A DNA stretch of 64,000 nucleotides from Microplitis mediator (lineage: Eukaryota; Arthropoda; Insecta; Hymenoptera; Braconidae), in contig NC_079976.1 of assembly GCF_029852145.1 (NCBI RefSeq), positions 11,444,104 through 11,508,103 on the forward strand. The letters are read 5' to 3'. Numbering within the stretch: the first letter of the stretch is position 1; every line of letters starts with the position of its first letter. The notes beneath the pieces are model-generated. The model ran no database searches. It was not told where the DNA came from and saw only the letters and a list, made by a program, of their open reading frames with translations. A program made the translations under genes and the position numbers. Positions 23,602 through 35,485 of the stretch are shown here, piece after piece.

Positions 23602-24610
23602 TGTGTGTGTAAGCTCTTTGTAACTTTTTAACTAATGAATCGATTTAGATAGTTGAGGTGGCAATCAAAAGAGCTTGTTGGCCCTCAACTTTCCTGAAAA
23701 TTTTAGATAATTTGATCAAGTAGACTCGAAAATATTGGCGAATTACGAAAAAAAAAAAATTTTTTTTTGTAGTTTTTTAGTGATTTCTCAGAAACGACTT
23801 GAACGATCGACTTCAAAATCTAATTAGCACTAGAACTTTCTAAGCCGCGTCGAATGCCACCTCAGCCATCTCAATCGGTTAATTTGTTCGAGAGATATCG
23901 TTGGCGAAAGAAATGATAAAAAACGGTTTTTTTCGGTTATCTTTGAAGTGACTCATCCGATCAATATCAAAATTTAATCAGCTCTAGAATTCAAGAAAAC
24001 GCGCCGATTGCTACCTCAAACGTCAAACTCGGTTGATTAGTTCAAACGATATCGGCGCTGAAAAGTTAAAAAAATTACATGTTATGTTATTTTTTCCAGA
24101 TAAATCAAAATATAATGTGCTAAAATGTGTCTGAAATCATACTAACTCTTTCTCTTTATAGTCTTCCGATCATCAGATAATGTCATCTAACTTGTTCCTT
24201 AGTTTTAAACATATTGTCAGCAAAAAATTGAAAAACCCAGTCTTTAATGTTTTTCTCGGATATTCCATATATTATTGCTCTGACTTAAGTCAATACTCAT
24301 TCAAATCTTGATTTTGATCACTGACATTGATTTCTGCCTCAACACATTTATTTCAGAGAACATAATCGATAATAAAAATTTAAAAGCCGCTTCTTCATTA
24401 ATGATTGTTCGATTCTTAACTTTTCAAACTCTAGCATAAAACGTAACTTGTTAGAGCTTGAAAAGCTCATAAAAAAATGATTCCATGTAATAGCATTTTC
24501 GAGCTCGAAGAGCTCAAAAATATATTCACAGTGATGTTTTCAAGCTCCTTGAGCTCGAAAACAGCGGGAAGTTTTGGGGCTGGCCCTCAGGGTCAACCGT
24601 CGCCCAGATA
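23370..24610 (+). repeat. LIR-TG element, left part and modules
   Basis: A left arm AACTTCCCGCTAAGAAAATA, then the GTCGACGTTTTGAGGTCC motif, a TG array, several internal modules to about 24080, about 380 bp of unrelated sequence and finally the hairpin module at 24465-24605 (AGCGGGAAGTTTTGGGGC). The right arm is absent. Confidence 0.75.
23536..23608. repeat. (TG)n microsatellite
   Basis: About 36 TG units with one C interruption, at the same position of the LIR-TG element as the other two arrays. Confidence 0.95.
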
Positions 24611-24624
24611 TTTCTCGATAGTAA

Positions 24625-25583
24625 CACATGGAGAGAAGAGAATGGTAATAATTACTATTCTACATGGTAACCAGCCCTATTTTTTAAAGCATAGGAATCG
24701 ATACTATGTAGCATGGGAATGATTACTATTTTTCTGGTAATATTTACCATACTACGTAGTAATCATGCTACTGGTAAATATTACTTCGTAGCTTAGTAGT
24801 CAAAGCCATGCTAGAATGGTACTGAGTCCCATGCTGTATAGCGTGAAAGCAGTTTAAATATTAAGCGCTGCTATATAGTATATACGTCCAATATAACCTG
24901 TACATATATTAATTTTAATTACTACTTATATCAATGAATATTATTTTGATGAACATCATAAATCATACGAAACTCAAGTATTATTTGACAAGTATCATTG
25001 TCTATTGTATTTTGATTTAAAATGTTATTCTACCACACGTATCGTCACTGCTACAGACGGAAAAATGTATATTCCAACGCGCTGATTTAATTTTTTTAAT
25101 TTAGATTATTGTTAACTTTCTCTACATTAATAATTCATAATTAATAATTTTACTTACAATAAAATATTATTTAAATGTATTTTAAATAAATAATTAAATT
25201 ATTCTAAAATTTTTCTAATAAAACTAACCCACGTTAAAATATGTTAATGTTTATATTTATTGTTTTATTTAAAAATTTTTTAAATCAGTTAAAAATTTAT
25301 TTATTATTAATTAAATAACCTAACTTTTAAATTATAAAACCTTATTTTAATATTAACCTTACTACCTTGAATTGGAAGTGGCTTCATCGAAATTGTAATA
25401 ATTCCAATGTAGCATAGGAATGATTCCAATGTAGCATATCAATGGGTCCCATGCTAGCATGGTTAGCGTTACCATTCAGAATCGGACAAACTACTTCGTC
25501 AAATAAAAAAACTTGCGTTACCATGCTACATGGTAATAATTACTATGTTACATTGGAGAATATACCATTCACTTCTTTCCGTG
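24625..25583. mobile_element. Foldback element with GGTAATAATTACTA arms
   Basis: The left end CACATGGAGAGAAGAGAATG and the complement of the right end (CACGGAAAGAAGTGAATG) are imperfect inverted repeats. Next to each end lie arrays of units such as ATGGTAATAATTACTATG and CTACATGGTAA that are themselves near-palindromic. The 0.55-kb centre is A/T-rich and non-coding. The CACGGAAAGAA end recurs at 63882. Confidence 0.7.
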
Positions 25584-25852
25584 CAATTCGTATTTTTTTT
25601 TTTTTTTTCGTTCTATTTTATATTTGTTTATTTTGAATTATTTATTTCTGGCTTTTACCGTTGCTCTAGTAGTACAAGTTTACATTCGGCTCTTCTGATT
25701 TCACCCTCTTCTTCACCCTTCTGACATTTTCTGTCTTCTCATCGTCGTGTGCTCAATTGATTGCATCCTAGTTTGTATTATGAATAACTGATTTAGTCAG
25801 TCCAGTATAGTTATTCGAATTTTTAAGTGAAAAATCATCAGAAAATTTCAGC

Positions 25853-25940
25853 TGACTCATGGGCTCGAACCGCCGACCTTTCGCGAACAGATTCTTGTCC
25901 CTGGCACTTAGAGCACTTGGCCACCGCATGCGTTTGAGAA
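25853..25940 (-). ncRNA. tRNA-like segment (Leu/Ser-type layout)
   Basis: On the minus strand GGTGGCCAAGTGCTCTAAG matches the D-arm and A-box of class II tRNAs, followed by an anticodon-arm-like stretch, a short variable arm and GGTTCGAGCCC, a perfect B-box, with a TTTT run about 25 bases further. The acceptor stem does not pair well, so it looks like a SINE head or relic rather than a working tRNA gene. Confidence 0.5.
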
Positions 25941-26560
25941 ATGAAAGTCATTTTCGTACTTAAATGGATAACTGTAGCGCATGAAATTTTACTGCATCGA
26001 ACAATAAAATTTTCTGAGGCTAATACATACTTTTTACAAATTGACAAAGTATAATATACAGTTTCACATATTTAATCTTTATCGATTTCAGTGGGAATAT
26101 TTAATATTTGCGTTTATAATAAATATCATTGAAAATTTATGTATTCCCGTTTATATCATTAAATTTGACCGTTGACTAATATGAAAATTTAAAAACAACT
26201 CCTGGTAAAGTTTTTTATGTAACAGATTTTACAAAATAACGTTCTAACTAAATTTTTTATTTTGTATTCTTTATATTTTCATTATTTTACAAACGACAGA
26301 TATTTAAGCTTTGGCTGTTAATCTTCAAAAATTAATTTTTGTATTATTTACTTTGTTTTTTTTATTGTTTTAAATAATAATTTTATCTAAATAAACTGTA
26401 TATTTTGGCATTCGATTTATAATAATTATTTGTTATATATTAAAATCACGATATTACTGTTTGAATGAATATTATTTGCTAAAAATATTATAATTATTAG
26501 ACGTCAAGCTTTATTTATTACAATTCTTTCGTTTCAGTGTATCAAAATATTTTTGGTTTT
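25941..26560. other. AT-rich, no gene
   Basis: A/T-rich sequence without coding signal. AAATTTTCTGAGG near 26010 is complementary to ATCAGAAAATTT near 25837, so the tRNA-like segment may lie inside a small inverted-repeat element. Confidence 0.35.
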
Positions 26561-26662
26561 ACAATTTTTAACTTTCCGCTACGAAAATCAAAGATTTTAA
26601 AAAAAATTCTATAAGTTTTTGAATTTCGAAAATCGAGTTTTTATCAAATGTCGACGTTTTAA

Positions 26663-26967
26663 GGGGGGGGGGGGGGCGGGTAGGGTTTTAAAGGCGAAAA
26701 AGAAGCATATTTTTGTGATTTTTTTCCGGCGAGATGAGTAATATAATTTCATTAAACTTAATCACATATTATTGTACAATTTTTGAAGAATATCAGAAAA
26801 AATTTTCAACGAAAAATATTGATTAATAAGCTGGTGACGTTGAATCTCCGGAGGCGCCTCGAAAAAAAGTCGTTTTGCGGTGAACATCATAACTCGTTAC
26901 CGGATCATCGGAAAAAAAAAAATTGATATGCATTTTAAAGTTGATGTATTTCTCGAGGTAACCACGA

Positions 26968-26998
<31 letters not shown>

Positions 26999-27564
26999 CA
27001 ATTTTTTGCAGCACTTGGAAGTGAAAAACGCGATTTTAGCTCAAAAAATCGCGGTTAGTTTGTTATTAAAAAATAGAAAAAAATGAAAAACAAAAAAAAA
27101 CTCTTCGTAGTTACCTGTTGATTTATGTGAAGAAGTAATGTTCAAATTTTCAAAGGGATCGGTTCAGTACATTTTGAGTTATGATGTTCACGGACTTTAA
27201 AAATACCGTTTTCGGGAAAATCCATTTAAAGTTTTTTATTCGTGAAAATTTGAAATAAACTATTAATCAAAGAATATGAATTTTTATACTTATATTGAGT
27301 CATCAGTTTACATCCTTTGAAAGACACACTGCCGGAGAAAGGGATTCGGAAGAACAAAGAAAATTGCAGCTGATTTCTACTAGGGGTATGTAGGGGCAGG
27401 TATAAAATTCAGGTATACCGGCCGGTCATTTGAAACGCTGTAACTCCGTTAGTTTTACTCGGATTGATTTAAAATTTGTACACAATATTCTTGACATATT
27501 GCTCATTCAGAAAAAAAATTAAAAAAAAATTTTTTTTAAAATAATTTAAAACCCCTACCCCCCC
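26663..27564. mobile_element. 902-bp palindrome with G-run ends in TTAA
   Basis: Left end GGGGGGGGGGGGGGCGGGTA and right end complement (GGGGGGGTAGGGGTTTTAAA) are flanked by TTAA (26659-26662 and 27565-27568). The arms pair through 'aacatcataactcgt' and 'acgagttatgatgttc'-type stretches and the GGTAACCACGAAGAG block. It interrupts a decayed LIR-TG arm (26575-26658) within GACGTTTTAAGG. TTAA targets are typical of piggyBac or Sola1 elements. There is no transposase here. Confidence 0.75.
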
Positions 27565-27808
27565 TTAAGGTAGTTCACTCGCAAACCGACTATTCATAAG
27601 AATTTCATATAGTTGAAATCTGTTGTCAACCCGGGAAAAACAAATCATCTATAAACATGTATGATGCTCCATGTATGGCCATATATGTAAATTGGCAATA
27701 TCTGGTCAGATATGACCATATGTAGACATATATGACTATATATGGCCATATATCGCCAATTTACATATATGGCCATAAATAGTCATATATGGCTATATAT
27801 GACCATTA

Positions 27809-29349
27809 GGGTGGTCCTTATTTTGGACATTTTCGAATTTTTATGCTCCCAGAGGCTTATGTGGTTCGAAATAAATAAAAAAAAACATCCTCAAAGTTTC
27901 AGGTCTCTATCTCAATTTCAACCCGTGCCGCACAGCGATGTAAGTTTCCCATTTAAATAACACGGGGTTTTTGGCATTGAACGATTAAGTTTTTATTCCG
28001 GCTAAAGTAATTGTTCAAAAAATTTGAAACTCTGTAGACTTTATCCTCATATTAGCAGCTACGCCTCAGAATTTTTACAGATTTTTAGGTACTATAATTT
28101 TGGGGGTAAAGCATGATGAAAAAAAAGAAAAAAATTATTTTTTTTATTTTTAGCTAAAATTTTTTTCAGTTAACATATCAAATCAGTCTGCATCCTTATC
28201 AGAAGTTCTTACTTTTTTTCATTATCGCACCTAAGTGGGTGAACGGTATATCTTTGTTGCACTAATACAGTAATCAGGAACTTTGCATTAATGTGCAGTA
28301 AAGTGTTCCTTAAAAGGATTATTCAAATTTATTACGATCACCTCACAAACGGTTTCAATTACGGCAGAAAAAAATTCCCTTAAAGTTTGAGCTCTTAATT
28401 CCAACGGGACCACGTGTCGCAAATTTTGTTTTTGTGATTTTTTAAGTTTATTACATTTATTTATAAAAGAGATCTATTTTATTAATAATTTATTATAGTT
28501 AGAAAATTGTAAACAAATAATTATTTCGATATTATAATACACAAAACTATCAACCTTTTGTTTATTATTTATTGCTTAAAACAAATAATAAACTTAAAGG
28601 TTACCAACTTATTTAAGCAAATATTGAAAGAAATTTAATTTATTGATAATATTTATCAACTGTTAAACTGGGACATAATATGATTAGTGGCATTGATATA
28701 CCGATCTCAGAAATCAATTGAATGCATTATGTATTTTTGAAAAAGACACAGAGTCAAATAACATAAACAAAAATATTTCTTGAAAAAATCACAAAAAAAA
28801 TTTTGCGGTAACTCATCCCGTTAGAATTAAGAGCTTAAACTTTAAGGGAATTTTTTCTGTTGTAATTGAAAAAAAATGCTCCTGATTACTGTATTAGTCG
28901 AACAAAGATATGCCGTTCACTCACTTAGGTGCGAGAATGAAAAAAAGGAAGAACTTCTGAAAAGGATGCAGAGTGATTTGATATGTTATTTAAAAAAAAT
29001 TTTAGATAGAAATAAAAAATTTTTTTTTTTCTTTTCTTTTCATCATGCTGTAGCCCCAAAATTATAGTAGCTGAAAATCTGTAAAAATTCTGAGGAGTAG
29101 CTGCTAATATAAGGATAAAGTCTACGGAGTTTCAAATTTTTCGAACAATTACTTTAGCCGGAATAAAAACTTAATCTTCAATTCCAAAAACCCCGTGTTA
29201 TTTAAATGGGTAACTTACATCGCTGTGCGGCACGGGTTAAAATTGAGATAGAGACCTGAAACTTTGAGGATATTTTTTTTTATTTATTTCGAACCACATA
29301 AGCCTCTGGGAGCTTAAAAATTCGAAAATGTCCAAAATAAGGACCACCC
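27809..29349. mobile_element. GGGTG-TA palindrome, intact 1.5 kb
   Basis: Termini GGGTGGTCCTTATTTTGG and the complement at 29332-29349, flanked by TA (27807-27808 and 29350-29351). Both arms, about 690 bp each, can be followed almost continuously: GTGCCGCACAGCGATGTAAG at about 27927 is matched by its complement at about 29213. The arms appear close to 90 percent identical by eye. The centre (28440-28780) is A/T-rich. Confidence 0.9.
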
Positions 29350-29499
29350 TAATGACCATACATGGTGCTATATTTTCAAAAAAAAAAATTGATAAAATAA
29401 CGAAAAAAAAAAAAAAAAATTCATGAGAATCAGATGTCTAATGTATTCTAATAGTCTCTGAAGTAGGTTGTTATTTTTTTTCTTCGCTGAAAATTCGCG

Positions 29500-29575
29500 G
29501 CGTAGGCTGGGCACGATCTTGGGTCCTTTAGATTCAAAGTCTGGCGCGCCAACCACTGCGCTGAGCGATGAACTT
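29500..29575 (-). ncRNA. tRNA-like segment (Gln-like anticodon arm)
   Basis: The minus strand reads GCTCAGCGCAGTGGTTGGC (A-box-like), then CAGACTTTGAATCT, whose loop would carry a UUG anticodon, and a decayed B-box GATCGTGCCC, followed by a TTTT. The acceptor stem is not convincing. It lies between the palindrome and the right array of the host foldback element. Confidence 0.45.
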
Positions 29576-29661
29576 GAAATACAGAATCTTTTTTATTTAT
29601 TTCGATGCAAGTGAATGACTATATATGGCCATATATGAGTATAAATGATTTGTTTTTTTCG

Positions 29662-31494
29662 AGATTCTTCAGAATTACTTTGACTTTTATTAAACTTATA
29701 AAACTACATACTTTTATAAATTCTTCTTTGTAAGAAAAAATAGATTCCCGAAAAAAAATTTAGATCTAGCTAAATTTAATCAGAACAATAAAGGTCGGAA
29801 TTTTCCATGATTTAGATCTGCATTGATTAAAGTAGATGTGTTCAAATTAATTTAGACTTTTGAGGATTTTTTAATAGATTTTATTTCAAGGAGCTTTGAA
29901 ATTTCCATAATAATTAGAATTTTGAGTTTTTTGAGTTTAGGAGTTTTCCGTTATTAGTGTTGATCTTCATAGACGAAGAACACGAAACCCAGATTTTCGT
30001 AGATCTTACTTATGTGTAGGATTTAGATTACCATAGATCAAAATATTTTTTTCTCGAGTTCTTGTGTAAATTACATACATAGTTATATACAAATCATTTA
30101 TGATCATAAGCTAAAATATATGACTTGACGTAAAAAAGTTCACAACGCCATATAAAGTCTTATTTGACCATATATATCCCAAAATTGTATCTAGGTTCAC
30201 ATGACTTAATAAAAAAAGTCTATCTTTCCATGCATGGATACATACGATTCATTTACGGCCATATATAGATATATGACGATACAAAAAGGTTGTATTCGTC
30301 GTAGAGACTTTTTAAGGCCACCAAATTAAAGGGCATAAAATTTCCGAGAAAAGTCAGACAGTCGGATTATTCAAAAAAATTTATTGTCGCCCATAGAGGT
30401 ATTGAAAGACCAGCAAAAATTTTGAAAATTTTTTTTTCGTTGGTTTTCTTATGATTACTCCGGAACCGTACATGATAAAAAATTTTAAGGTCCAGATCTA
30501 AAAACTAGAAACTTGAGGCTACAATTTGCTTTTTTTTAGTTTTTTTATACGACCATTTTTCACCGAGTTACAGCATGTTGAAAATCACCTAAAAATTTCG
30601 GATTTTTTTTCTATCCCTTAATTTCTGTGACCAGTGTATTATAATAGACACTAGTTGATTGACACTAATAATTTTCTTATTTGAAAATTTTTTAATAGTT
30701 GATTTTCAATCATTTGATCGGATAATGCATTTATAATAGGCACTAGGGTATAGTTAATTATTTTAACACGTTTTATCAGTCAATTATCAAAATTAAATTT
30801 ATTTATAAGGTTTACTAGTTACAAATAAATTTCTGGATCAACCAAAATTTTATGAAATTCTTTCATCCTATATATTTAAATTACCCGTGAAATCTACGAA
30901 GCTATTTCAATGCTGAATTTAATTTTGATAATCACACATACGAAATGGGTTCAGAAATATATATTTTTGTTAACGACGGAGGTCAACAGAAAAGTTGTAT
31001 AATTATGCACGAAGAAATTCCGGGACTCACTGACTGAAGAGTGAGTGCCTCCCGTTGATCTGTGACGTTCATTTATGTTAACAATGCCCGATCAGGTTAC
31101 ATCCGGTGGACCAAAGGTGAGATATGGCGACAGTAATCTTACACGTCTTTTGATAACGTTACCGTGTGAAAATGCTGAGTTTATTGTTTTGAATTGTTTA
31201 AACATTTAGAATTTCTTAGTATCTTAATTTATTTAAATAATGATTTTTTTTTGCTGGCATAAAAACCTCACCTTTGATTCACCATCGAACATGGCCATGT
31301 ATAAAATATATAATAACGTGTAAGTGAATATGTAAGTGATTATTTTTTCGTTAATCCAAACATTTAGGTGATATTGAAGTTCCCAGTCTGATATATTCAA
31401 AAAATAATGCTCTTCGTTTCAAATTCTATAAATCTTCAACAAAAGTATCGGCCTCCCGTCAAACGGAGGTGGACTTAACGGACCCGTTACATTA
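29662..31494. other. No gene; scattered repeat debris
   Basis: Contains ATATATG-type units (30060-30290), a stretch resembling a single arm of another palindrome (30300-30620) and unassigned sequence at 30990-31480. ACCCGTTACA at 31482-31491 recurs at 38342-38351 and 56993-57002 and may be an LTR end. Confidence 0.35.
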
Positions 31495-32030
31495 ATTTTT
31501 TATACAGATAAGCTTAGGATCCATTTTTGTAGGAAATTTAACGCGCGACAAAAAAAGTTTCTTATGATTTTTTGATAAATTCATCTGTTCAAAAGTTATT
31601 TGAGCTTGAAGTGAAATTTATATTAAATTTCCAGATCTTTTCACTTTTCCGGCGAAACTATCAGACTTATGATAAAATGTCTTGAGTTCTTTTTTGTAGA
31701 CAATTTTATTTCCTACCAATTATCTCGAATAAAGTTTTTTTTAGTTCCAGATAATTTTCTATTTATTTAGATTTTAATTTCAAGTTCTTAAAAAAAATAG
31801 TGTTCTGATCGATTTCAAGAGCTTGACATTAAAATGGAAATAACTAGAAAATTATACGGAATCCGAAAAAAATTGTCGGAAATAATTTGTAGGAAATAAA
31901 ATTCTCTACAAAAAATAACTCAAAACATGTTATGATAAGTCGGATAGATTCGCCGGAAAAGTAAAAAGATCTTAAAATTTAATATAAATTTGACTTCGAG
32001 CTCAAATAACTTTTGTGCAGATGTATTTTT
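31495..32030. mobile_element. GGGTG-TA palindrome, broken by copia
   Basis: Arms 31500-31790 and 31810-32030 are inverse complements, centred on AAAAAAAATAGTGTTCTGATC. The right arm stops at 32030, exactly where the copia LTR begins. The remainder of the right arm is not found further along. Confidence 0.8.
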
Positions 32031-32201
32031 TGTTGGATTTAGGAGACTGGTGAAGGTAAAGACCGAACAACAAGTTAAGCGATAGCGTGCTTTATTGTGA
32101 CTAACTTACAAGTAACTAGTAATTAGACTTAATAGGAAAGACTATAGAGTATAGTACGTGTAATGTATAATTGTAGATAAAGTTTGTCATTGGTTCTAAC
32201 A
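32031..32201 (-). repeat. copia 3' LTR, 171 bp
   Basis: On the minus strand it runs from TGTTAGAACC to AATCCAACA, so it has TG...CA ends with short inverted repeats. It is immediately preceded by the purine tract GAGGGGAATT (32202-32211), which primes plus-strand synthesis. This fixes the LTR start. Confidence 0.85.
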
Positions 32202-33620
32202 ATTCCCCTCAATGACATTACTCTGGGTACTATTGAATATTGAGTCCTATCATTTTTGACAGAGCCAGTGTCCTTTGTGGTCCTAGTGGTTTGGTTAATA
32301 TATCAGCTTCATTAATCGCGGATGGACAGTAAGTGCCTTTTATCACGCCCTTTTCTTCTTAATCCCGCGTATAAAAGTAATGTGTATCTCTGTGTTTGTT
32401 ACGAGGACTTTGGCCAGGTGAATGAATGTTACTAATGCAGCCTTTGTTGTATTCAAATTTTATCGTAGCCTGGTTTTGTGGCTGGTCATGGAACTCCAGG
32501 TTTACGAATCAGTACACATTCTCTAGAGGCTTCTGAGAGTGCAACTATTTCGGCTTCGGTAGATGATACTGAAATGCAGCTCTGCTTTTCACTTGCCCAG
32601 CTTATTGGGCCACCGAATAGTTTAAATAAATAATCCGTGTTGGACTTTCTTGACGCCCTGTCTTCAGCCCAATTTGTATCGGCGAATCAGCTTTTCGGAG
32701 TTGCTTGAATCAAAACTAAGACGGAGTTGGTAGTGTTTTGTGGCATTTCAATATCTACAGATTCTCTGCAACTCATTCTTTTTATTTGTTCCTTTTATAT
32801 GTTGAGCTAATATAGCTAATGGTGCGCTAATGTCTGGTCCATTATATTCTGTGTCCATTAGATAGTTTAATAACTTAGCACCATTAAGTATGGTTTGAAT
32901 TGATATCTTATTAATGTAGTCTTGCTGATGTATGGAAAAATCTCCGGTTTGTTTCCTCGTAACTTGTACGCCAAGGTAACATTGGATGTCGCCAAGATTA
33001 GTAAGACTAAACTCATTGTTAAGAACTATTATAATACTATTGATCCTAGTTTTTGATGATTCTGCAATCATAATATCGTCGATATGTACTACCAAGTAAG
33101 TGCGAGTATTATTGCCATGTTTGTACAAACAAGGATCGCTGTCATAACGGACGAAACCATAGTTGGTCAAGGTCTCGTTGAGCTTTTCGTACCACGATTT
33201 TGCCGATTGTTTCAATCTATAGAGGCTTTTATTAAGCCTACAGCCAAACTCTTATTTTCCTTCCTCAACGTGTCCGGGTGGCTGCTTCATATATATAACC
33301 CCTTTAAGTTTTCCATTAAGGAAAGCAGTCTTTAAGTCCAAATGCTGTACGAGATATTGTATTTTTCCAGCGATAGATAATAAGGTTCTTATCGTTGTTG
33401 CTTTGACGACTGGAGCAAAGACTTCCTCATAATCGACTCCGAACTTTTGGGAAAAACCTTGAGCAACAAGTCTTGCCTTAAATCTGTCTGCCGTGTTGTC
33501 AGAAGATTTCTTAATTTTCAAAACCCACTTACATCCAATCGCCGTTTTGTTTCTTGGAATCGGTTCAAGGTTCCAGGTTCCGTTCTGTTCGAGTGATTCT
33601 AATTCTTCCACCATAGCTTT
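32202..33620 (-). pseudogene. copia RT and RNase H region
   Basis: The frame 33614-33252 carries the copia RT N-terminal signature: W-x-L-x-P with P-R-N-K-x-x-I-G-C-K-W-V, A-R-L-V-A-Q-G, E-V-F-A-P-V and Q-H-L-D-L-K-T-A-F-L-N-G. The next frame 33215-32748 carries A-K-S-W-Y, the catalytic Y-L-V-V-H-I-D-D-I and L-G-D-I-x-C-Y-L-G. RNase H follows at about 32590-32500 with S-S-T-E-A-E-I-V-A-L-S-E-A. A frame break lies near 33230, so no full enzyme is made. Confidence 0.9.
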
Positions 33621-34548
33621 AGTCCATTGTTGAGCATATGGTCCACTCAGAGCTTGTTCAATTGTCTTTGGTTCTTCATCATCATCCAGCTCCCGTAGTT
33701 AATAATCCTGCTCTTCATTATCATTGTCGATCAAGTCTTCCAATTGAGTTTTTCTTTGCTGGTTCACTGGTTTGTGAACAATTCTCTCTGCTAGAGGTAA
33801 GTATTCGACATCATTAGAAGGCTCATCTGTAATTTCCCCTTAATTACGGTGTTCAGCAGGTTCTTTTGTTGCAAAGAGTTCGTTTAAAGGATCAGAGGGA
33901 ATATATACTATTTCTTGAGTGTTTTCTAGCAATAGAGTTTCCTGCTCTAAGTAGAAATCAGTTTTATCGATATCTTCCCCTGAAACTCGAGAGTTTTCAA
34001 TGAATTAGACGTCTCGGCTTATAAAGATCTTCCCTGATGATCGTTTTAAGAGTCTGTATCCTTTTGAGTTTTGTGAGTAACCGACAAAGACACATTCTCT
34101 GGCCTTCGTGTTGAAGTTATCGCGTTTTTGTTTGGGAATGTATGCAGGCCTTGCATCCAAATTCTTGGAGATGTTTAACGCTGGGTTTCTTCTTGTATAA
34201 TAATTCATACGGGGTCACTGATCTTTTTCGAGTTGGTAGGCGGTTTTGCAGATATACGGCAATCAGTGCAGCTTCTCCTCAATATTTATTTGGAAGTTGA
34301 GCATCTGTTAGCATAGTTCAAATTGCCTCTACCAAATATCTATTTCTTCGCTCTGCAACACCATTTTGTTCGGGGGTGTATGGTGGTGTGTGTTGAAATT
34401 GGATTCCGTTGTGCTCTAAATGTTCTTTTAAATCATGATTTGTGTACTCGCCTCACAAATCTGATCGAAAATCTTTCGGTTTGCAGTTGAATTGTGTGGT
34501 ACAAAATTCAATGAAATTTTTAATCACTTCTGTGGCCGGTAATTTTTG
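33621..34548 (-). pseudogene. copia integrase C-terminal half and linker
   Basis: Minus-strand reading gives the integrase core F-R-S-D-L, then G-I-Q-F-Q-H-T-P-P-Y-T-P-E-Q-N-G-V-A-E-R with the catalytic Glu near 34350, and the region G-Y-R-L-L near 34060 that ends the domain. Stops at about 34462, 34313, 34276 and 34010 interrupt it. The zinc-binding N-terminus and first catalytic Asp are absent. An acidic linker (33700-33990) leads to the RT. Confidence 0.85.
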
Positions 34549-35485
34549 ACGCACTACAATGTTACTTCTCATATGCAGCAGCGATATCTTTTTAGGCATA
34601 ATCTACCATTCAAATGCAAACAGGAAATAAGTATACGTAACCATCTCTATGATGATATTCGTACATTTGTTTATTTTCATCCTGTTCTAAGTTACGAAGG
34701 ATTATTGTCTGCTGTTCAGGAAGCTACGGTGTTCTTGTAGGAATACAGGAAGGCTAATGGCGCTGAAAAGTCCTTGATTGATGGTGAGCACTGTTGTTAA
34801 TTGAGGAGATACGTGAGGAAAAAGATAGAGATTATACGGTGTGGGCTGCAATCAAAAGCAGTGGACAAACGTAGTGGAGAAGGGCAGATTTCTGCCCCCA
34901 CCCTCAGTACAATGTCCAGGTTCGTGGTGGACAACATCGTTTCTATCTTCTACCCCGTACACTTAATTTCAACTAGTCCCTGCGCAGCCTCAACAACAAC
35001 AAAATGGCGTTCACAAGTGTTTGTGTCGTCATTATGGCCATAGTCTTCAGTCAGCGATTTATTCAGTGCCTTCTGCACCCAAGGACCCGTACAGCGTGAC
35101 TGTTCGCAGTTACCTTCATCGAATCTACGTATATTATCTACGCGTCATAACTCTGGTCATGCGTTCTATCACTGCACTAATCTTCGCGCAAACGGGTATA
35201 ATTTTTGTCAAGAACCAGTTCAAATTCGACCAAACTGTTTAGCGTCGAGGCAGTCAGTCTTTTCTGCAATTTAAGAATTTGCCGTCTTTCAAGTAACTAT
35301 AACTCATTTTCTTTTGCTATGTGTGCCCTATCTATTGCACTCCATCCTGATTCGAAAATTGGTTCGCGTCTGTATAGGGAAGTTATCTTCGAAGACTGGG
35401 TGAGGGGCCAATTTGGCAGGAAACATAGAGACAAGCACGTCAATAGTAGATTCATTAGTTTAAATTTCATTTCAGCAAACTGAGT
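34549..35485 (+). pseudogene. Possible gag remnant of an LTR element
   Basis: Several short open frames on the plus strand overlap without linking. One (34546-34740) has N-H-L-Y-D-D-I-R and L-S-Y-E-G-L-L-S-A-V-Q-E-A, reminiscent of gag matrix or capsid text in gypsy-type elements. Another, around 35010-35050, gives C-L-C-R-H-Y-G-H, a possible decayed zinc knuckle. No protease or pol follows. The identification is weak. Confidence 0.25.

Larger units (their letters stand above)
27630..29661. mobile_element. Foldback element with ATATATGGCCATAT arrays
   Basis: The ends CCGGGAAAAACAAATCAT and ATGATTTGTTTTTTTCGA are inverted repeats. Next to each end lie units such as ATATATGGCCATATATG. The interior holds a complete GGGTG-TA palindrome (27809-29349) and a tRNA-like segment (29500-29575). 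No protein is encoded. Similar ATATATG units occur at 30060-30290. Confidence 0.65.
32031..34548 (-). mobile_element. Ty1/copia retrotransposon, 5'-truncated
   Basis: On the minus strand the order integrase, RT, RNase H, polypurine tract and 3' LTR is that of copia elements. There are premature stops (about 34010, 33840 and 33700) and the 5' half (5' LTR, gag, protease, start of integrase) is missing beyond 34548. It is inserted in a palindrome arm. No 5' LTR copy is found to the right, so the target duplication cannot be read. Confidence 0.9.
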
